Source: Clostridia bacterium
GTDB lineage: Bacteria > Bacillota > DSM-521 > Neomoorellales > Neomoorellaceae
Direction of reading: 5' to 3'
NCBI GenBank assembly: GCA_030445865.1
Contig: JASUSV010000009.1
Location: forward strand, 1-52,036
Length of the DNA stretch: 52,036 nucleotides
Below are positions 22,683 to 32,934 of the stretch, piece by piece; the stretch's first letter is position 1; each line of letters opens with the position of its first letter. The notes under the pieces were generated by a model. It worked only from the letters and a program-made list of their open reading frames with translations. It had not been told where the DNA came from and did not search any database. The position numbers and the translations under genes were made by a program.

Positions 22683-24017
22683 ATGAAGTCTACGGTGGAA
22701 AAGCTAGATAGAAATCGGGTGGTTCTGGAAGTTGAGGTCGAAGAGCCTCAAGTTGCACGGGCAATCGATCAGGCTTATAAAAAGCTTGTGCGCCAGGTCA
22801 ACATTCCGGGGTTCCGTAAAGGCAAGGTACCCCGCTTTATTTTTGAACGTTATGTGGGTAAAGAGCCTTTATACAGTGAAGCCATCGAAATAATTATACC
22901 CCATGCCTACCAGGAGGCCCTGGCGGAAAATAAGATCGAGCCGATAGATATGCCCCAGTTTGAAATCGTTCAGGTTGAAGAAGGCCGGCCTTTTATTTTT
23001 AAAGCTACGGTTGAAGTAAAACCCGAAGTGAAACTGGGGCTTTATAAAGGTTTAGAAGTGACCAAACCGGAGGTTAAAGTCACCGAGGAGGATATCGACC
23101 GTTATTTAAAAGAACTGCAGGAGCGCTACGCCGAAATGGTGGTAGTGGAAGAAGGCCCGGTTCAGGTAGGAGATTTAGTATCTATAGACTTTAGCACCGT
23201 GGTAAACGGCGAGGAAAGGCCCGACCTGGAAGGGAAAGATCAACTGGTAGAGATCGGCTCGCAAATGTTTATACCCGGTTTCGAGGAGCAGTTGGTCGGC
23301 AGCAAGGTGGGCGAGGAAAGGGAGATAAAAATAACTTTCCCTGAGGATTACCGCGATAAGGAACTTGCAGGGAAGGAAGCGGTTTTTCGCGTTAAAGTTT
23401 TGGGAATTAAACGCAAGGAGTTAAAACCCATCGATGACGAATTTGCCCGCGACGTGAGCGAATGTGAAAATTTAGCCGAACTGCGCGAAGATATCCGGAG
23501 GCGACTGCTTAAGGCGCGTGAGGAGGCGGCCCGGGCGGCTGTTCGTAATCAGGCAGTTGCCAAAGCCGTGGAAGGGGCTGAGGTGGAATTGCCCCAGGTT
23601 TTGGTTAATCGCCGCCTCGATGTTTTAGTAAATGAACTGGAGCTGAATTTAAGGATACAGGGTCTTAAACTGGATAAGTTTTTAGCCGATTCCGGAAAAA
23701 CTATGGAAGAATTGCGCTCTGAGCTCAGGCCCCGCGCCGAGCTGGAAGTTAAGCGGGACCTTGTGCTGGAAGCCATAGCTAAGGCCGAAGGCATCGAGGT
23801 TACCCACGAAGATTTGGAGCAGGAAATAGAACGCCTGGCGCAGGCGTACCGTCAGGAAAAAGAAAAGATAAAAGAAACTTTGGCAGGGGATCTTGAAGGC
23901 CTAAAATATGATATTATGATAAAGAAGGCAATAAACTTTATTGAATCCCATTGCGTAGTCGTACCCCGGCAGGAAGAGGAGAAACAAGAGAAACAAGAGA
24001 AACAAGAAGAAGCGTAA
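22683..24017 (+). CDS. tig: Trigger factor (ribosome-bound chaperone, peptidyl-prolyl isomerase)
   Basis: 444 residues with the three trigger-factor parts: an N-terminal ribosome-binding domain with the signature GFRKGKVPR (about 43-51), an FKBP-type isomerase domain (about 150-245; GDLVSIDF, IPGFEEQLVG, KITFPEDY) and a helical chaperone C-domain. It binds L23 at the tunnel exit and shields nascent chains. The start follows AGGGAGGAG. The C-terminus ends in a short repeat, KQEKQEKQEE, encoded by a 9-base tandem repeat. It heads the tig-clpP-clpX block, the standard Firmicutes order. Confidence 0.97.
   Translation: MKSTVEKLDRNRVVLEVEVEEPQVARAIDQAYKKLVRQVNIPGFRKGKVPRFIFERYVGKEPLYSEAIEIIIPHAYQEALAENKIEPIDMPQFEIVQVEEGRPFIFKATVEVKPEVKLGLYKGLEVTKPEVKVTEEDIDRYLKELQERYAEMVVVEEGPVQVGDLVSIDFSTVVNGEERPDLEGKDQLVEIGSQMFIPGFEEQLVGSKVGEEREIKITFPEDYRDKELAGKEAVFRVKVLGIKRKELKPIDDEFARDVSECENLAELREDIRRRLLKAREEAARAAVRNQAVAKAVEGAEVELPQVLVNRRLDVLVNELELNLRIQGLKLDKFLADSGKTMEELRSELRPRAELEVKRDLVLEAIAKAEGIEVTHEDLEQEIERLAQAYRQEKEKIKETLAGDLEGLKYDIMIKKAINFIESHCVVVPRQEEEKQEKQEKQEEA
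23981..24007 (+). repeat. 9-base tandem repeat inside tig
   Basis: Three exact copies of GAAACAAGA in frame, coding for repeated KQE units at the C-terminus of trigger factor. Likely slippage-prone. Confidence 0.85.
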
Positions 24018-24100
24018 GAGGATTTCCCCGGTTTTTGGAGAATTGTTTTACCAGTATTTAGAAGGCACATGAGAGAGCTTAAATTGGAGGTGGGATACAA

Positions 24101-24700
24101 TTGTCCATCCTGGTACCAATAGTAGTAGAGCAGACTAATAGGGGAGAAAGAGCTTATGATATTTATTCCCGCCTGTTAAAAGACAGGATTATTTTCCTGG
24201 GAAGCGCTATCGACGATCATGTGGCTAATCTGGTAATTGCCCAGATGCTCTTTTTGGAGGCAGAGGACCCGGATAAAGACATTCACCTTTATATAAACAG
24301 CCCCGGCGGTTCTATTACTGCCGGAATGGCCATCTTTGACACCATGCAATATATCCGGCCCGACGTGTCCACCATTTGCGTGGGCTTGGCCGCCAGCATG
24401 GGGGCTTTCTTGCTGGCCGCCGGCGCCAAAGGTAAGCGGTATGCGCTACCTCATAGCGAAATCATGATTCACCAGCCTATGGGTGGGACGCAGGGCCAGG
24501 CTGTAGACATAGAAATCCACGCCAAACGTATTCTTAAAGTAAGGGATACTTTAAATAAGATTTTAAGCGATATTACCGGAAAGCCTTTAGAGGTAATTAC
24601 CAGAGACACGGACCGCGACTTTTTCATGACCGCGGAGGAAGCCAGGGAATATGGTCTGGTTGACGAAGTGATCACCAAGCGCGACCTGCCCAGGAAATAG
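24101..24700 (+). CDS. clpP: ATP-dependent Clp protease proteolytic subunit
   Basis: 199-residue ClpP serine peptidase, which forms a double heptamer ring capped by ClpX. The catalytic triad is visible: S99 (GLAASMGA), H124 (SEIMIHQP) and D173 (TDRDFFM). The short propeptide [20 protein letters not shown] is cut before use in related enzymes. TTG start behind TTGGAGGTGGG. It sits 83 bases after tig and 20 before clpX. Confidence 0.97.
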   Translation: MSILVPIVVEQTNRGERAYDIYSRLLKDRIIFLGSAIDDHVANLVIAQMLFLEAEDPDKDIHLYINSPGGSITAGMAIFDTMQYIRPDVSTICVGLAASMGAFLLAAGAKGKRYALPHSEIMIHQPMGGTQGQAVDIEIHAKRILKVRDTLNKILSDITGKPLEVITRDTDRDFFMTAEEAREYGLVDEVITKRDLPRK

Positions 24701-24720
24701 GGACAGCGAGGTGAATTTTC

Positions 24721-25980
24721 ATGTATAAATACACGGACGATAAGGGACAGTTAAAATGTTCCTTCTGCGGAAAACTCCAGGACCAGGTTAAGAAGCTGGT
24801 TGCCGGCCCTGGAGTATATATCTGTGACGAATGCATTGAGCTCTGCAACGAGATCATTGAGGAAGAGCTCAATGAAGACCTGAGCCTGGAAATGGGCGAA
24901 GTTCCCAAACCCAAAGAGATAAGAGAAATCCTTGACCAGTATGTTATTGGCCAGGATAAGGCCAAAAAAGCCTTGTCGGTGGCCGTTTATAACCACTATA
25001 AAAGGATTAATTTGGGCGTGAAGCTCGAAGATGTAGAGCTTCAAAAGAGCAATATTCTGATGATAGGGCCTACCGGGAGCGGTAAAACTCTTCTGGCCCA
25101 GACGCTGGCCAAAATTCTCAACGTGCCTTTCGCCATCGCTGATGCCACCTCGCTTACCGAAGCCGGTTATGTTGGCGAAGACGTAGAGAATATTTTGCTC
25201 AAACTTATTCAGGCCGCCGACTACGATGTGGAAAAGGCCGAAAAGGGCATTGTCTATATAGATGAGATAGACAAAATAGCCCGCAAGTCCGAGAACCCTT
25301 CCATCACGCGCGACGTTTCCGGCGAAGGGGTACAACAGGCTTTGCTCAAGATCCTGGAAGGTACGATTGCCAGCGTTCCGCCTCAGGGCGGCCGCAAGCA
25401 CCCGCACCAGGAATTTATCCAGTTAGATACCACGAACATTCTCTTTATTTGCGGCGGCGCCTTCGATGGCCTGGATAAAATAATTAAAAACCGCATCAGC
25501 AAGAAGACAATGGGCTTTGGCGCCGATATTAAAAGCAAACAGGATATTCAGGTGGGCGAGATTTTGAAGCATGTAATGCCGGCAGATTTATTGAAGTACG
25601 GCATGATTCCCGAATTTATAGGGCGCCTGCCTATTATCGTCACCTTAGACGCCTTAGACGAGCAGGCCTTAATCCGGGTGCTGGTCGAGCCGCGCAATGC
25701 TTTGGTGAAACAGTACCAGAAGCTCTTCGAAATGGACGGCGTAACCTTGGAATTTAAGGACGATGCCCTGGAAACCATAGCTAAAGAAGCTATTAAGCGG
25801 GAGACGGGCGCCCGGGGTTTGAGGGCCATCCTGGAGGAAGTTATGCTGGATGTAATGTATGAAATCCCTTCGCGGCCTAACGTCACTAAATGTATAATTA
25901 CCAAAGACGTTATCCTGCGTAAGGAAGAGCCCCTCTTGCTGACGGTGGAACGCAAGAAGAAAAAAGAAGAAACAGCGTAA
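24721..25980 (+). CDS. clpX: ClpX, AAA+ unfoldase of ClpXP
   Basis: 419 residues: an N-terminal zinc domain with C13, C16, C35, C38 (CSFC and CDEC), Walker A GPTGSGKT (116-123), Walker B VYIDEID, and the IGRLP stretch (IGF-loop region reads IGRLPIIV) plus C-terminal sensor 2 ([11 protein letters not shown]). It unfolds tagged proteins and feeds them into ClpP. GCGAGGTG precedes the ATG. A strong terminator follows immediately, closing the tig-clpP-clpX transcript. Confidence 0.97.
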   Translation: MYKYTDDKGQLKCSFCGKLQDQVKKLVAGPGVYICDECIELCNEIIEEELNEDLSLEMGEVPKPKEIREILDQYVIGQDKAKKALSVAVYNHYKRINLGVKLEDVELQKSNILMIGPTGSGKTLLAQTLAKILNVPFAIADATSLTEAGYVGEDVENILLKLIQAADYDVEKAEKGIVYIDEIDKIARKSENPSITRDVSGEGVQQALLKILEGTIASVPPQGGRKHPHQEFIQLDTTNILFICGGAFDGLDKIIKNRISKKTMGFGADIKSKQDIQVGEILKHVMPADLLKYGMIPEFIGRLPIIVTLDALDEQALIRVLVEPRNALVKQYQKLFEMDGVTLEFKDDALETIAKEAIKRETGARGLRAILEEVMLDVMYEIPSRPNVTKCIITKDVILRKEEPLLLTVERKKKKEETA

Positions 25981-26009
25981 GGCGGTAGCTTGAGCTACCG
26001 CCTATTTTA
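25981..26009 (+). terminator. Terminator after clpX
   Basis: A perfect 9-bp stem GGCGGTAGC (25981-25989) / GCTACCGCC (25994-26002) with a TTGA loop, then TATTTT. A possible promoter for lonB (TTGAGC 25990-25995, 18 bases, TATAAT 26014-26019) partly overlaps it. Confidence 0.88.
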
Positions 26010-26082
26010 TGGATATAATTTTCCTTTCCGGAAAAACTAGAGACACGACAGGGTTTGACGGAAAGGGGTTAGGATAAAGCGC

Positions 26083-27753
26083 ATGGATAATTTCGGCTCC
26101 AGTCTGGGTCTGTGGGGCTTTATCCAGATCTTTTTTGCTGTAGTGATCGGCCTCTATTTCTGGAATCTCTTGCGGAGCCAGCAAGGTAACCGTATAGCTA
26201 TTGAGCGGGAATCCCATAAGGAATTAGAAAAGCTACAGAAAATGCGGCAGATTTCCTTAAGCGAGCCTTTGGCCGCCAAGACGCGACCCGCCAATTTTAA
26301 TGAAATAATCGGCCAGGAAGAAGGCTTAAAGGCTTTACGGGCAGCCCTGTGCGGGCCCAACCCGCAGCACGTGCTCATCTACGGGCCTCCCGGCGTAGGC
26401 AAAACGGCCGCCGCCCGCCTGGTATTGGAGGAAGCCAAGCGCAACCCTCTCTCACCTTTTAAGGAAAACGCCCAGTTCATCGAAATAGATGGGGCCACCT
26501 CGCGATTTGACGAGCGGGGAATTGCCGATCCCCTTATAGGCTCCGTCCACGACCCTATTTACCAGGGGGCTGGCCCTATGGGCATGGCCGGCATTCCCCA
26601 GCCCAAGCCCGGAGCGGTTACCCGGGCCCATGGCGGCATACTATTTATCGACGAAATCGGCGAGCTCCACCCCATTCAAATTAATAAGTTGCTTAAAGTT
26701 CTTGAAGACCGGAAAGTTATGCTGGAAAGCGCCTATTACAGTTCCGAAGACAGCAATATCCCCAGCCATATCCATGATATCTTCCGCAACGGCCTCCCGG
26801 CAGATTTTCGTCTGGTCGGCGCCACTACGCGATTGCCGGAAGAAATACCGCCTGCCATTCGCTCACGCTGCCTGGAAATATTTTTCCGCCCCCTTTTCCC
26901 TGAAGAAATAGCCAAAATAGTGCGCAACGCGGCCCGTAAGATAGAAATGGAAATCGAAGATGAGGCCGTAGAGGTAATAAAAAATTTTGCCGGCAACGGC
27001 CGGGAGGCAGTCAACATGGTTCAGCTGGCCGCAGGGCTAGCTTTAACCGAGGGTTTACAGCGCATTACTAAGAGGTATGCCGAATGGGTAGCCACAAGCG
27101 GCCAGTTTACGCCCCGCCGGGAAGGCAAAATACCCCCGGAACCCCAGGTGGGAGTAGTAAACGGGCTGGCCGTTGTAGGGCCCAATATGGGTACGCTAGT
27201 AGAACTCGAGGCCACCGTTTTTTACGTGGGAGACAAAAAGGGACAGGTAAGCGTAACCGGCGTAATAGAAGAAGAAGAGATGGGCGGTTTAGGCGGCCGA
27301 CGGGTGCGGCGGCGCAGTATGGCCCGCAGCGCGGTCGATAATGTTCTCACCGTCCTGCGCCGCTTGCTGGATATCGATCCCAGAGATTATGACATTCACC
27401 TCAACTTTCCCGGCGGTGTACCCATAGACGGGCCGTCGGCGGGGGTAAGCATGCTTACGGCCATTTATTCGGCTTTCACCGAAAGGCCGGTAGACAATCG
27501 AGTGGCCATGACGGGCGAGCTTTCTATTAGGGGGGCCACCAGGCCGGTGGGAGGTGTGGTGGCTAAAATTGAAGCCGCACGCCTGGCCGGTGTCAAAAAG
27601 GTTTTAATTCCTAAAGACAACTGGCAGGATATCTACCGCGATTATAAGGACATTACCGTTATACCGGTGCGGTGGATAAGCGAGGTTTTACAGCACGCTC
27701 TCTGCCCAGCAGACATTACCTGTTGCAAAGCCTCCACTTGTCCCGTAGAATAG
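26083..27753 (+). CDS. lonB: ATP-dependent protease LonB (sporulation type)
   Basis: 556-residue membrane-anchored Lon relative: an N-terminal membrane helix (about 10-29), an AAA+ module with Walker A GPPGVGKT (101-108) and Walker B ILFIDEIGEL, and a C-terminal Lon peptidase domain with catalytic S452 (DGPSAGVS) and K495 (GVVAKIEAA), 43 residues apart as in Lon. In Bacillus, LonB is a forespore protease. The C-terminal tail is odd: four cysteines (C541, C547, C548, C553) in the last 16 residues. Ribosome site GAAAGGGG. It lies between clpX and lonA, the usual clostridial and bacillar order. Confidence 0.95.
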   Translation: MDNFGSSLGLWGFIQIFFAVVIGLYFWNLLRSQQGNRIAIERESHKELEKLQKMRQISLSEPLAAKTRPANFNEIIGQEEGLKALRAALCGPNPQHVLIYGPPGVGKTAAARLVLEEAKRNPLSPFKENAQFIEIDGATSRFDERGIADPLIGSVHDPIYQGAGPMGMAGIPQPKPGAVTRAHGGILFIDEIGELHPIQINKLLKVLEDRKVMLESAYYSSEDSNIPSHIHDIFRNGLPADFRLVGATTRLPEEIPPAIRSRCLEIFFRPLFPEEIAKIVRNAARKIEMEIEDEAVEVIKNFAGNGREAVNMVQLAAGLALTEGLQRITKRYAEWVATSGQFTPRREGKIPPEPQVGVVNGLAVVGPNMGTLVELEATVFYVGDKKGQVSVTGVIEEEEMGGLGGRRVRRRSMARSAVDNVLTVLRRLLDIDPRDYDIHLNFPGGVPIDGPSAGVSMLTAIYSAFTERPVDNRVAMTGELSIRGATRPVGGVVAKIEAARLAGVKKVLIPKDNWQDIYRDYKDITVIPVRWISEVLQHALCPADITCCKASTCPVE

Positions 27754-27766
27754 GTTAGAATATTAT
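27738..27766 (+). promoter_or_regulatory. Possible promoter of lonA
   Basis: TTGTCC (27738-27743) and TATTAT (27761-27766), spacer 17, at the end of lonB. No terminator separates the two lon genes, so read-through is also likely. Confidence 0.45.
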
Positions 27767-27813
27767 TATGGAAAGTTGAGCACAGCGGGAGCTTCTTGTG
27801 GAGGTGTGAAAAT

Positions 27814-30120
27814 TTGCCCAGAGTCATCCCTTTACTGCCTTTAAGAGGAGTCGTGGTGTTTCCCTATACGGTTATCCACCTGGATGTCGGACGGGAGCGT
27901 TCCATAAAGGCTATAGAAGAAGCCATGATTCATGACCGGGCCATTTTTTTAGCCATGCAGAAGGAGGCCCAGACCGACGATCCCGGCCAGCGGGATATTT
28001 ATCCTACGGGCACGGTGGCTGAAATTAAACAATTACTAAAATTGCCCGGCGGGACGATCCGTATCCTGGTTGAGGGTATAAATAGAGCTAAAATACTGCG
28101 TTATTTAAGCTACGATCCTTACCTTAAAGTAGAAATAGAGGAATTCCCCAGCCTGGTTGAAAACGACAACGAAATCGAAGCGTTAATGCGCAATCTTATT
28201 AACGAATTTGAGCATTATGTAAAAATGTCCAAAAAGATCCCGCCAGAAACTCTGGTTTCGATTGTAAGTTTGGAGGAGCCGGGGCAGCTTGCCGACGTAA
28301 TCGCCTCCCATCTCACTTTAAAGCTGACGGATAAGCAGGAACTCCTGGAAGCCGTGAGCGTGAAAAAGAGGCTTGAGCTTTTGTGCCAAATCCTGGCCAA
28401 TGAGATGGAGATCCTGGAACTCGAACGCAAAATTAATATGCGGGTCCGTAAACAGATGGAAAAGACCCAGAAGGAATATTACCTACGCGAACAGATGAAG
28501 GCCATCCAGAAAGAACTAGGCGAAAAGGACGAACGGGTGGCCGAAGGCGAAGAGCTGCGGGAACGTATTGCCAAAGCGAGGTTGCCTAAAGAAGTAAGGG
28601 AAAGGGCGCTCAAGGAAGTTGAAAAACTGGAAAAAATGCCACCTATGGCCGCCGAAGCTACGGTGGTCCGCAATTATCTGGACTGGATTTTAGCCCTGCC
28701 CTGGCGCAAGCAGACGCGGGACCGGCTGGATGTTAAGGTTGCCGAAAAGATCCTGGATGAAGACCATTATGGGCTGAGGGAAGTTAAAGACCGTATTCTG
28801 GAATACCTAGCCATCAGGCAACTTAATAAAAAATTAAAGGGTCCCATCCTTTGCTTTGTCGGGCCCCCGGGTGTAGGTAAGACTTCTCTGGCCAAATCTA
28901 TTGCCCGGTCGCTGCAGCGCAAGTTCGTGCGAATTTCTTTGGGCGGCGTCAGGGATGAGGCCGAGATCCGGGGCCACCGGAGGACTTATGTCGGGGCCTT
29001 GCCCGGCCGCATTATTCAGGGTATGAAGCAGGCCGGCACCTGCAACCCGGTCTTCCTCCTGGACGAAATAGATAAAATGAGTTCTGATTTTCGAGGCGAC
29101 CCGGCCTCGGCTTTGCTCGAAGTCCTGGACCCCGAGCAAAATCATATGTTTAGCGACCACTATATTGAAGCTCCCTACGATCTCTCTAAAGTAATGTTTA
29201 TCACTACGGCCAACGTGGAATATTCTATTCCTCGGCCTTTATTGGACCGCATGGAAGTTATTCGCATACCGGGTTATACCGATGAAGAAAAGCTAAAAAT
29301 TGCCGAGTTGCACTTATTGCCCAAGCAAATTAAGGAGCACGGGCTCAAGAAAGAACAGCTTGTGGTTTCCGAGAATGCCTTAAGGCGCATCATCCGGGAA
29401 TACACCCGGGAGGCTGGGGTTCGCAACCTGGAGCGCCAGCTTGCGGCCATCTGCCGTAAGACGGCGCGGGATATTGTTTCGGGCAAAATCCAGGTGGCCA
29501 AGGTGACGGCCCAAAATCTTGAATATTACCTCGGCGTTCCCCGTTACCGGCATACCGAGGCCGAAACCAACGAAGTAGTGGGAGTCGCAACCGGTCTTGC
29601 CTGGACGGAAGTCGGCGGCGAAGTGTTAAATGTGGAAGTTGCGGCCTTGAAGGGCAAGGGCAACCTTACCTTAACGGGCAAGCTGGGGGATGTAATGAAG
29701 GAGTCGGCCCAGGCGGCTTTCAGCTATATCCGTTCGCGGGCTGCCGAACTCAATATTCCAGAAGACTTTTACGAAAAATACGACCTGCATATCCATGTGC
29801 CCGAAGGGGCCATACCTAAGGACGGGCCCTCGGCAGGTATTACTATGGCCACCGCGTTAGCCTCTTGCCTGTCAGGCAGGCCCGTACGGCGGGATGTGGC
29901 CATGACAGGTGAGATCACTTTAAGGGGCCGGGTGCTGCCGGTAGGCGGGATTAAAGAAAAAGTCCTGGCTGCCCACCGGGCGGCTATTAAACAGGTGATC
30001 TTGCCCAAGCAAAATGAAAAGAACCTGGAAGAAATCCCGAATAATATCAAGCGTAAGATGAAGTTTATTTTTGTCGAACACATGGACGAAGTTTTAAAGC
30101 ACGCCCTGGTCAATAACTAG
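27814..30120 (+). CDS. lon: ATP-dependent protease La (Lon)
   Basis: 768-residue soluble Lon. It has the N-terminal LAN domain ([16 protein letters not shown]), the AAA+ module with Walker A GPPGVGKT (350-357), and the peptidase domain with S673 (DGPSAGIT) and K716 ([10 protein letters not shown]), spaced 43 residues like the E. coli dyad. It degrades misfolded and regulatory proteins in the cytoplasm. The TTG at 27814 is preferred over TTG 27796 because GGAGG at 27800-27804 lies 9 bases upstream of it and inside the longer reading. Confidence 0.97.
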   Translation: MPRVIPLLPLRGVVVFPYTVIHLDVGRERSIKAIEEAMIHDRAIFLAMQKEAQTDDPGQRDIYPTGTVAEIKQLLKLPGGTIRILVEGINRAKILRYLSYDPYLKVEIEEFPSLVENDNEIEALMRNLINEFEHYVKMSKKIPPETLVSIVSLEEPGQLADVIASHLTLKLTDKQELLEAVSVKKRLELLCQILANEMEILELERKINMRVRKQMEKTQKEYYLREQMKAIQKELGEKDERVAEGEELRERIAKARLPKEVRERALKEVEKLEKMPPMAAEATVVRNYLDWILALPWRKQTRDRLDVKVAEKILDEDHYGLREVKDRILEYLAIRQLNKKLKGPILCFVGPPGVGKTSLAKSIARSLQRKFVRISLGGVRDEAEIRGHRRTYVGALPGRIIQGMKQAGTCNPVFLLDEIDKMSSDFRGDPASALLEVLDPEQNHMFSDHYIEAPYDLSKVMFITTANVEYSIPRPLLDRMEVIRIPGYTDEEKLKIAELHLLPKQIKEHGLKKEQLVVSENALRRIIREYTREAGVRNLERQLAAICRKTARDIVSGKIQVAKVTAQNLEYYLGVPRYRHTEAETNEVVGVATGLAWTEVGGEVLNVEVAALKGKGNLTLTGKLGDVMKESAQAAFSYIRSRAAELNIPEDFYEKYDLHIHVPEGAIPKDGPSAGITMATALASCLSGRPVRRDVAMTGEITLRGRVLPVGGIKEKVLAAHRAAIKQVILPKQNEKNLEEIPNNIKRKMKFIFVEHMDEVLKHALVNN

Positions 30121-30125
30121 TTTAT

Positions 30126-30166
30126 GGGGTTGCCCCCGATTTTGCACGGGGGATAAACCCCTTTTT
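30126..30166 (+). terminator. Terminator after lon
   Basis: Nested stem: outer GGGGTT (30126-30131) / AACCCC (30156-30161), inner CCCCCG/CGGGGG, followed by TTTTT. Confidence 0.85.
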
Positions 30167-30174
30167 GTTCAAGC

Positions 30175-30204
30175 TTGACATTAACTGGCGAAAATCGTTA
30201 AGAT
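30175..30204 (+). promoter_or_regulatory. Promoter of valS-folC
   Basis: Perfect TTGACA (30175-30180), an 18-base spacer and TAAGAT (30199-30204). Transcription would begin near 30212, giving a leader of about 77 bases to valS. Confidence 0.75.
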
Positions 30205-30226
30205 AAATACTGAAGCACAAGGGCTT

Positions 30227-30262
30227 CCCTCGCCGGCAAATCAGGGGTGAGGGGTTTTTTTT
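30227..30262 (+). terminator. Terminator-like hairpin in the valS leader (attenuator candidate)
   Basis: CCCTCGCC (30227-30234) pairs with GGTGAGGG (30246-30253), followed directly by eight T (30255-30262). It lies only about 15 bases after the predicted transcript start and before the valS ribosome site. A smaller GAAGC/GCTTC hairpin lies just 5'. No T-box sequence (AGGGTGG-type) is present. Confidence 0.65.
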
Positions 30263-30288
30263 AAGAACAGCCCGGAGGAGGATTTTTC

Positions 30289-32934
30289 TTGACGCAAGCC
30301 GGAATGTTGGCACCTGCCTATAATCCCCAGGAAGTAGAAAGGCGCTGGTATACTTACTGGGAAGAAAAAGGGTATTTTAAGGCCCCTATAAATGAAAAAG
30401 ACAAATCTTTTAGCATTGTTATGCCCCCGCCTAATGTCACCGGGAGTTTGCACCTGGGGCATGCTTTGGACAATACTATGCAGGACATTCTCGTGCGCTG
30501 GCACCGTTTACGCGGGGAAGCCACTTTATGGCTTCCGGGCACCGATCATGCCGGTATTGCTACCCAGGCCAGGGTAGAAGAAGAATTGGCTAAGGAAGGC
30601 CTTTCCAAGTACGACCTGGGGCGCGAGAAATTCCTTCAAAGAGTATGGGAATGGAAGCACCTTTACGGTACCAAAATTACCAGCCAGTTAAGGTTGCTGG
30701 GGGCTTCCTGTGACTGGAGCCGCGAACGCTTTACCATGGACGAGGGTTGTTCGCGCGCCGTACGGGAAGTTTTTGTTCGCCTTTATGAGAAAGGCCTTAT
30801 TTACCGGGGAAACTATATTATTAACTGGTGCCCCCACTGCCATACGACTATCTCCGACATTGAGGTGGAGCACGAAGAAGAAACCGGATACCTCTACTAC
30901 ATTCTCTATCCCTTTAAGGACGGGGAAGGCGGTATCATAGTCGCTACTACCCGCCCCGAAACTATGCTGGGCGATACGGCTGTGGCAGTTCACCCTGACG
31001 ATGAGCGCTACCGTGACCAGGTAGGAAGAACGCTGGTGTTGCCTTTGCTCAACCGGGAAATCCCGGTTATTGCCGACGCTTACGTTGATCCCGATTTTGG
31101 TACAGGCGCGGTCAAGATTACGCCTGCCCACGATCCCAACGACTTTGAAGTGGCCAGGCGGCATGGACTTCCGGAGATCACCGTAATCGGGCGCGACGCG
31201 GTGATGACGGAGGAAGCCGGCCCTTATGCCGGCATGGAGCGCTATACCTGCCGCGAACAGGTCGTCCGCGATTTAAAGGCCCAGGGTTTTTTAGTCAAGA
31301 TTGAAGAGCACCGGCATGCCGTGGGGCACTGTTACCGCTGCCACACGATAATCGAGCCCCTCGTTTCCCAACAATGGTTCGTCCGCATGGCGCCGCTGGC
31401 CCGGCCGGCTATGGAAGCGGCCAAAGAAGGCCGGGTGCGTTTTGTTCCGGAAAGGTTTACCAAGATTTATTTAAACTGGCTGGAAAATATTCGCGACTGG
31501 TGCATTTCCCGCCAGCTCTGGTGGGGACACCGCATACCCGTCTGGTACTGCCAGCAGTGCGGTGAAGTAATATGCAGCGTGGATGACCCCGAGGAGTGCT
31601 CCGCGTGCGGCAGCACAGCCCTGGAGCAAGATCCTGACGTTTTGGACACCTGGTTCAGTTCCGCCCTCTGGCCCTTTTCTACTATGGGCTGGCCAGAAAA
31701 AACGCCTGAACTCAAGCAATACTACCCCACTTCGGTTCTGGTCACCGGTCGAGATATCATTTTCTTCTGGGTGGCCCGCATGCTTTTCATGGGCCTGGAG
31801 TTCATGCGGGAAGTCCCATTCCGGGAAGTATTAATCCACGGCCTGGTGCTCGATGCCCAGGGGCGTAAAATGAGCAAATCCCTGGGCAACGGCGTGGATC
31901 CCATTGAGGTTATCGAGCAATATGGCGCCGATACCCTGCGTTTTATGCTGGTGACCGGTAATACTCCCGGCAACGATCTGCGTTTCCGACCGGAAAGACT
32001 GGAGGCTACGCGTAATTTTTGCAATAAGATCTGGAATGCCGCCCGTTTTGTTTTGATGAATTTAGAGGGTTACCGGCCCGGAAAGTACGAGCCGGAGTTC
32101 ACTCTGGCCGACCGTTGGATTTTAAGCCGTTTAAACGGCCTTATTGCGGCAGTAACTTCCAGGCTAGAGGAGTACGAGCTAGGCCAGGCCGCCGAACTGC
32201 TCTACGACTTTTTCTGGGGCGAATTCTGCGACTGGTATATTGAACTCGCCAAACCGCGCCTTTATAGAGGTAATCCCAAAGAAAAGTTTACGGCCCAACA
32301 AGTTTTGTTGACGGTTCTCGATAAAAGCCTTACCCTCCTGCACCCTTTTATGCCCTTTATTACCGAAGAAATCTGGCAGAAGTTGCCGGGCAGCGGCGAG
32401 AGCATTATGGTAAGCAATTGGCCGGCTCCGGACTTGGAGGCCATCGAACCTGCAGTCGAGGCCGAGATGGAAAGGGTTATGGAGATAGTACGATCGATAC
32501 GCAACCTTCGCAGCGAAATGAATGTGCCGCCGGGGCGGAAAGCGGGGGTAATACTCGTAGCCGGGGAGGACCATATCCGGCAATCGCTGGTCGGGGTTGC
32601 CTCCTACCTGGAAACGCTGGCGCAGGCCGCGCCGGTGCAGGTGCTGGCTGAGCTTGAACAGCCGCCGGCCAAAGCTGCTACTGCTGTAGCTGCGGGCGTA
32701 AAAATCTATTTGCCCCTGGAGGGGTTAATCGACGTGGGGTTAGAAATAAGCCGTTTGGTGAAGGAAGTCCAGGCGGTTAAAAGTGAGCTGCAGAAGGTAA
32801 AGAGAAAACTTCAGAATCCGGATTTCCGGCTTAAAGCTCCGGCAGAAATAGTGGCCAAGGAAGAGGCGAAAGCCCGCGAGCTGGAAGCTAAGGAAATTGC
32901 TTTGACCGAGAGGATCGAGTTTCTCAGGGGTTAG
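30289..32934 (+). CDS. valS: Valyl-tRNA synthetase
   Basis: 881-residue class I synthetase joining valine to tRNA-Val. HIGH motif HLGH at 55-58, KMSKS at 527-531, an editing domain in between with ATTRPETMLGDTAV, a zinc-ribbon-like pair of CxxC motifs (CQQC, CSAC at roughly 420-445), and a C-terminal coiled coil (about 820-881) rich in charged residues. TTG start behind GGAGGAGG. Expression is probably controlled by the short leader hairpin. folC begins immediately after its stop codon. Confidence 0.97.
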   Translation: MTQAGMLAPAYNPQEVERRWYTYWEEKGYFKAPINEKDKSFSIVMPPPNVTGSLHLGHALDNTMQDILVRWHRLRGEATLWLPGTDHAGIATQARVEEELAKEGLSKYDLGREKFLQRVWEWKHLYGTKITSQLRLLGASCDWSRERFTMDEGCSRAVREVFVRLYEKGLIYRGNYIINWCPHCHTTISDIEVEHEEETGYLYYILYPFKDGEGGIIVATTRPETMLGDTAVAVHPDDERYRDQVGRTLVLPLLNREIPVIADAYVDPDFGTGAVKITPAHDPNDFEVARRHGLPEITVIGRDAVMTEEAGPYAGMERYTCREQVVRDLKAQGFLVKIEEHRHAVGHCYRCHTIIEPLVSQQWFVRMAPLARPAMEAAKEGRVRFVPERFTKIYLNWLENIRDWCISRQLWWGHRIPVWYCQQCGEVICSVDDPEECSACGSTALEQDPDVLDTWFSSALWPFSTMGWPEKTPELKQYYPTSVLVTGRDIIFFWVARMLFMGLEFMREVPFREVLIHGLVLDAQGRKMSKSLGNGVDPIEVIEQYGADTLRFMLVTGNTPGNDLRFRPERLEATRNFCNKIWNAARFVLMNLEGYRPGKYEPEFTLADRWILSRLNGLIAAVTSRLEEYELGQAAELLYDFFWGEFCDWYIELAKPRLYRGNPKEKFTAQQVLLTVLDKSLTLLHPFMPFITEEIWQKLPGSGESIMVSNWPAPDLEAIEPAVEAEMERVMEIVRSIRNLRSEMNVPPGRKAGVILVAGEDHIRQSLVGVASYLETLAQAAPVQVLAELEQPPAKAATAVAAGVKIYLPLEGLIDVGLEISRLVKEVQAVKSELQKVKRKLQNPDFRLKAPAEIVAKEEAKARELEAKEIALTERIEFLRG

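Noticed and set aside
30205-30288. T-box riboswitch upstream of valS
   Set aside because: The leader is too short and lacks the AGGGTGG-type T-box and Stem I; only an attenuator-like hairpin is present.
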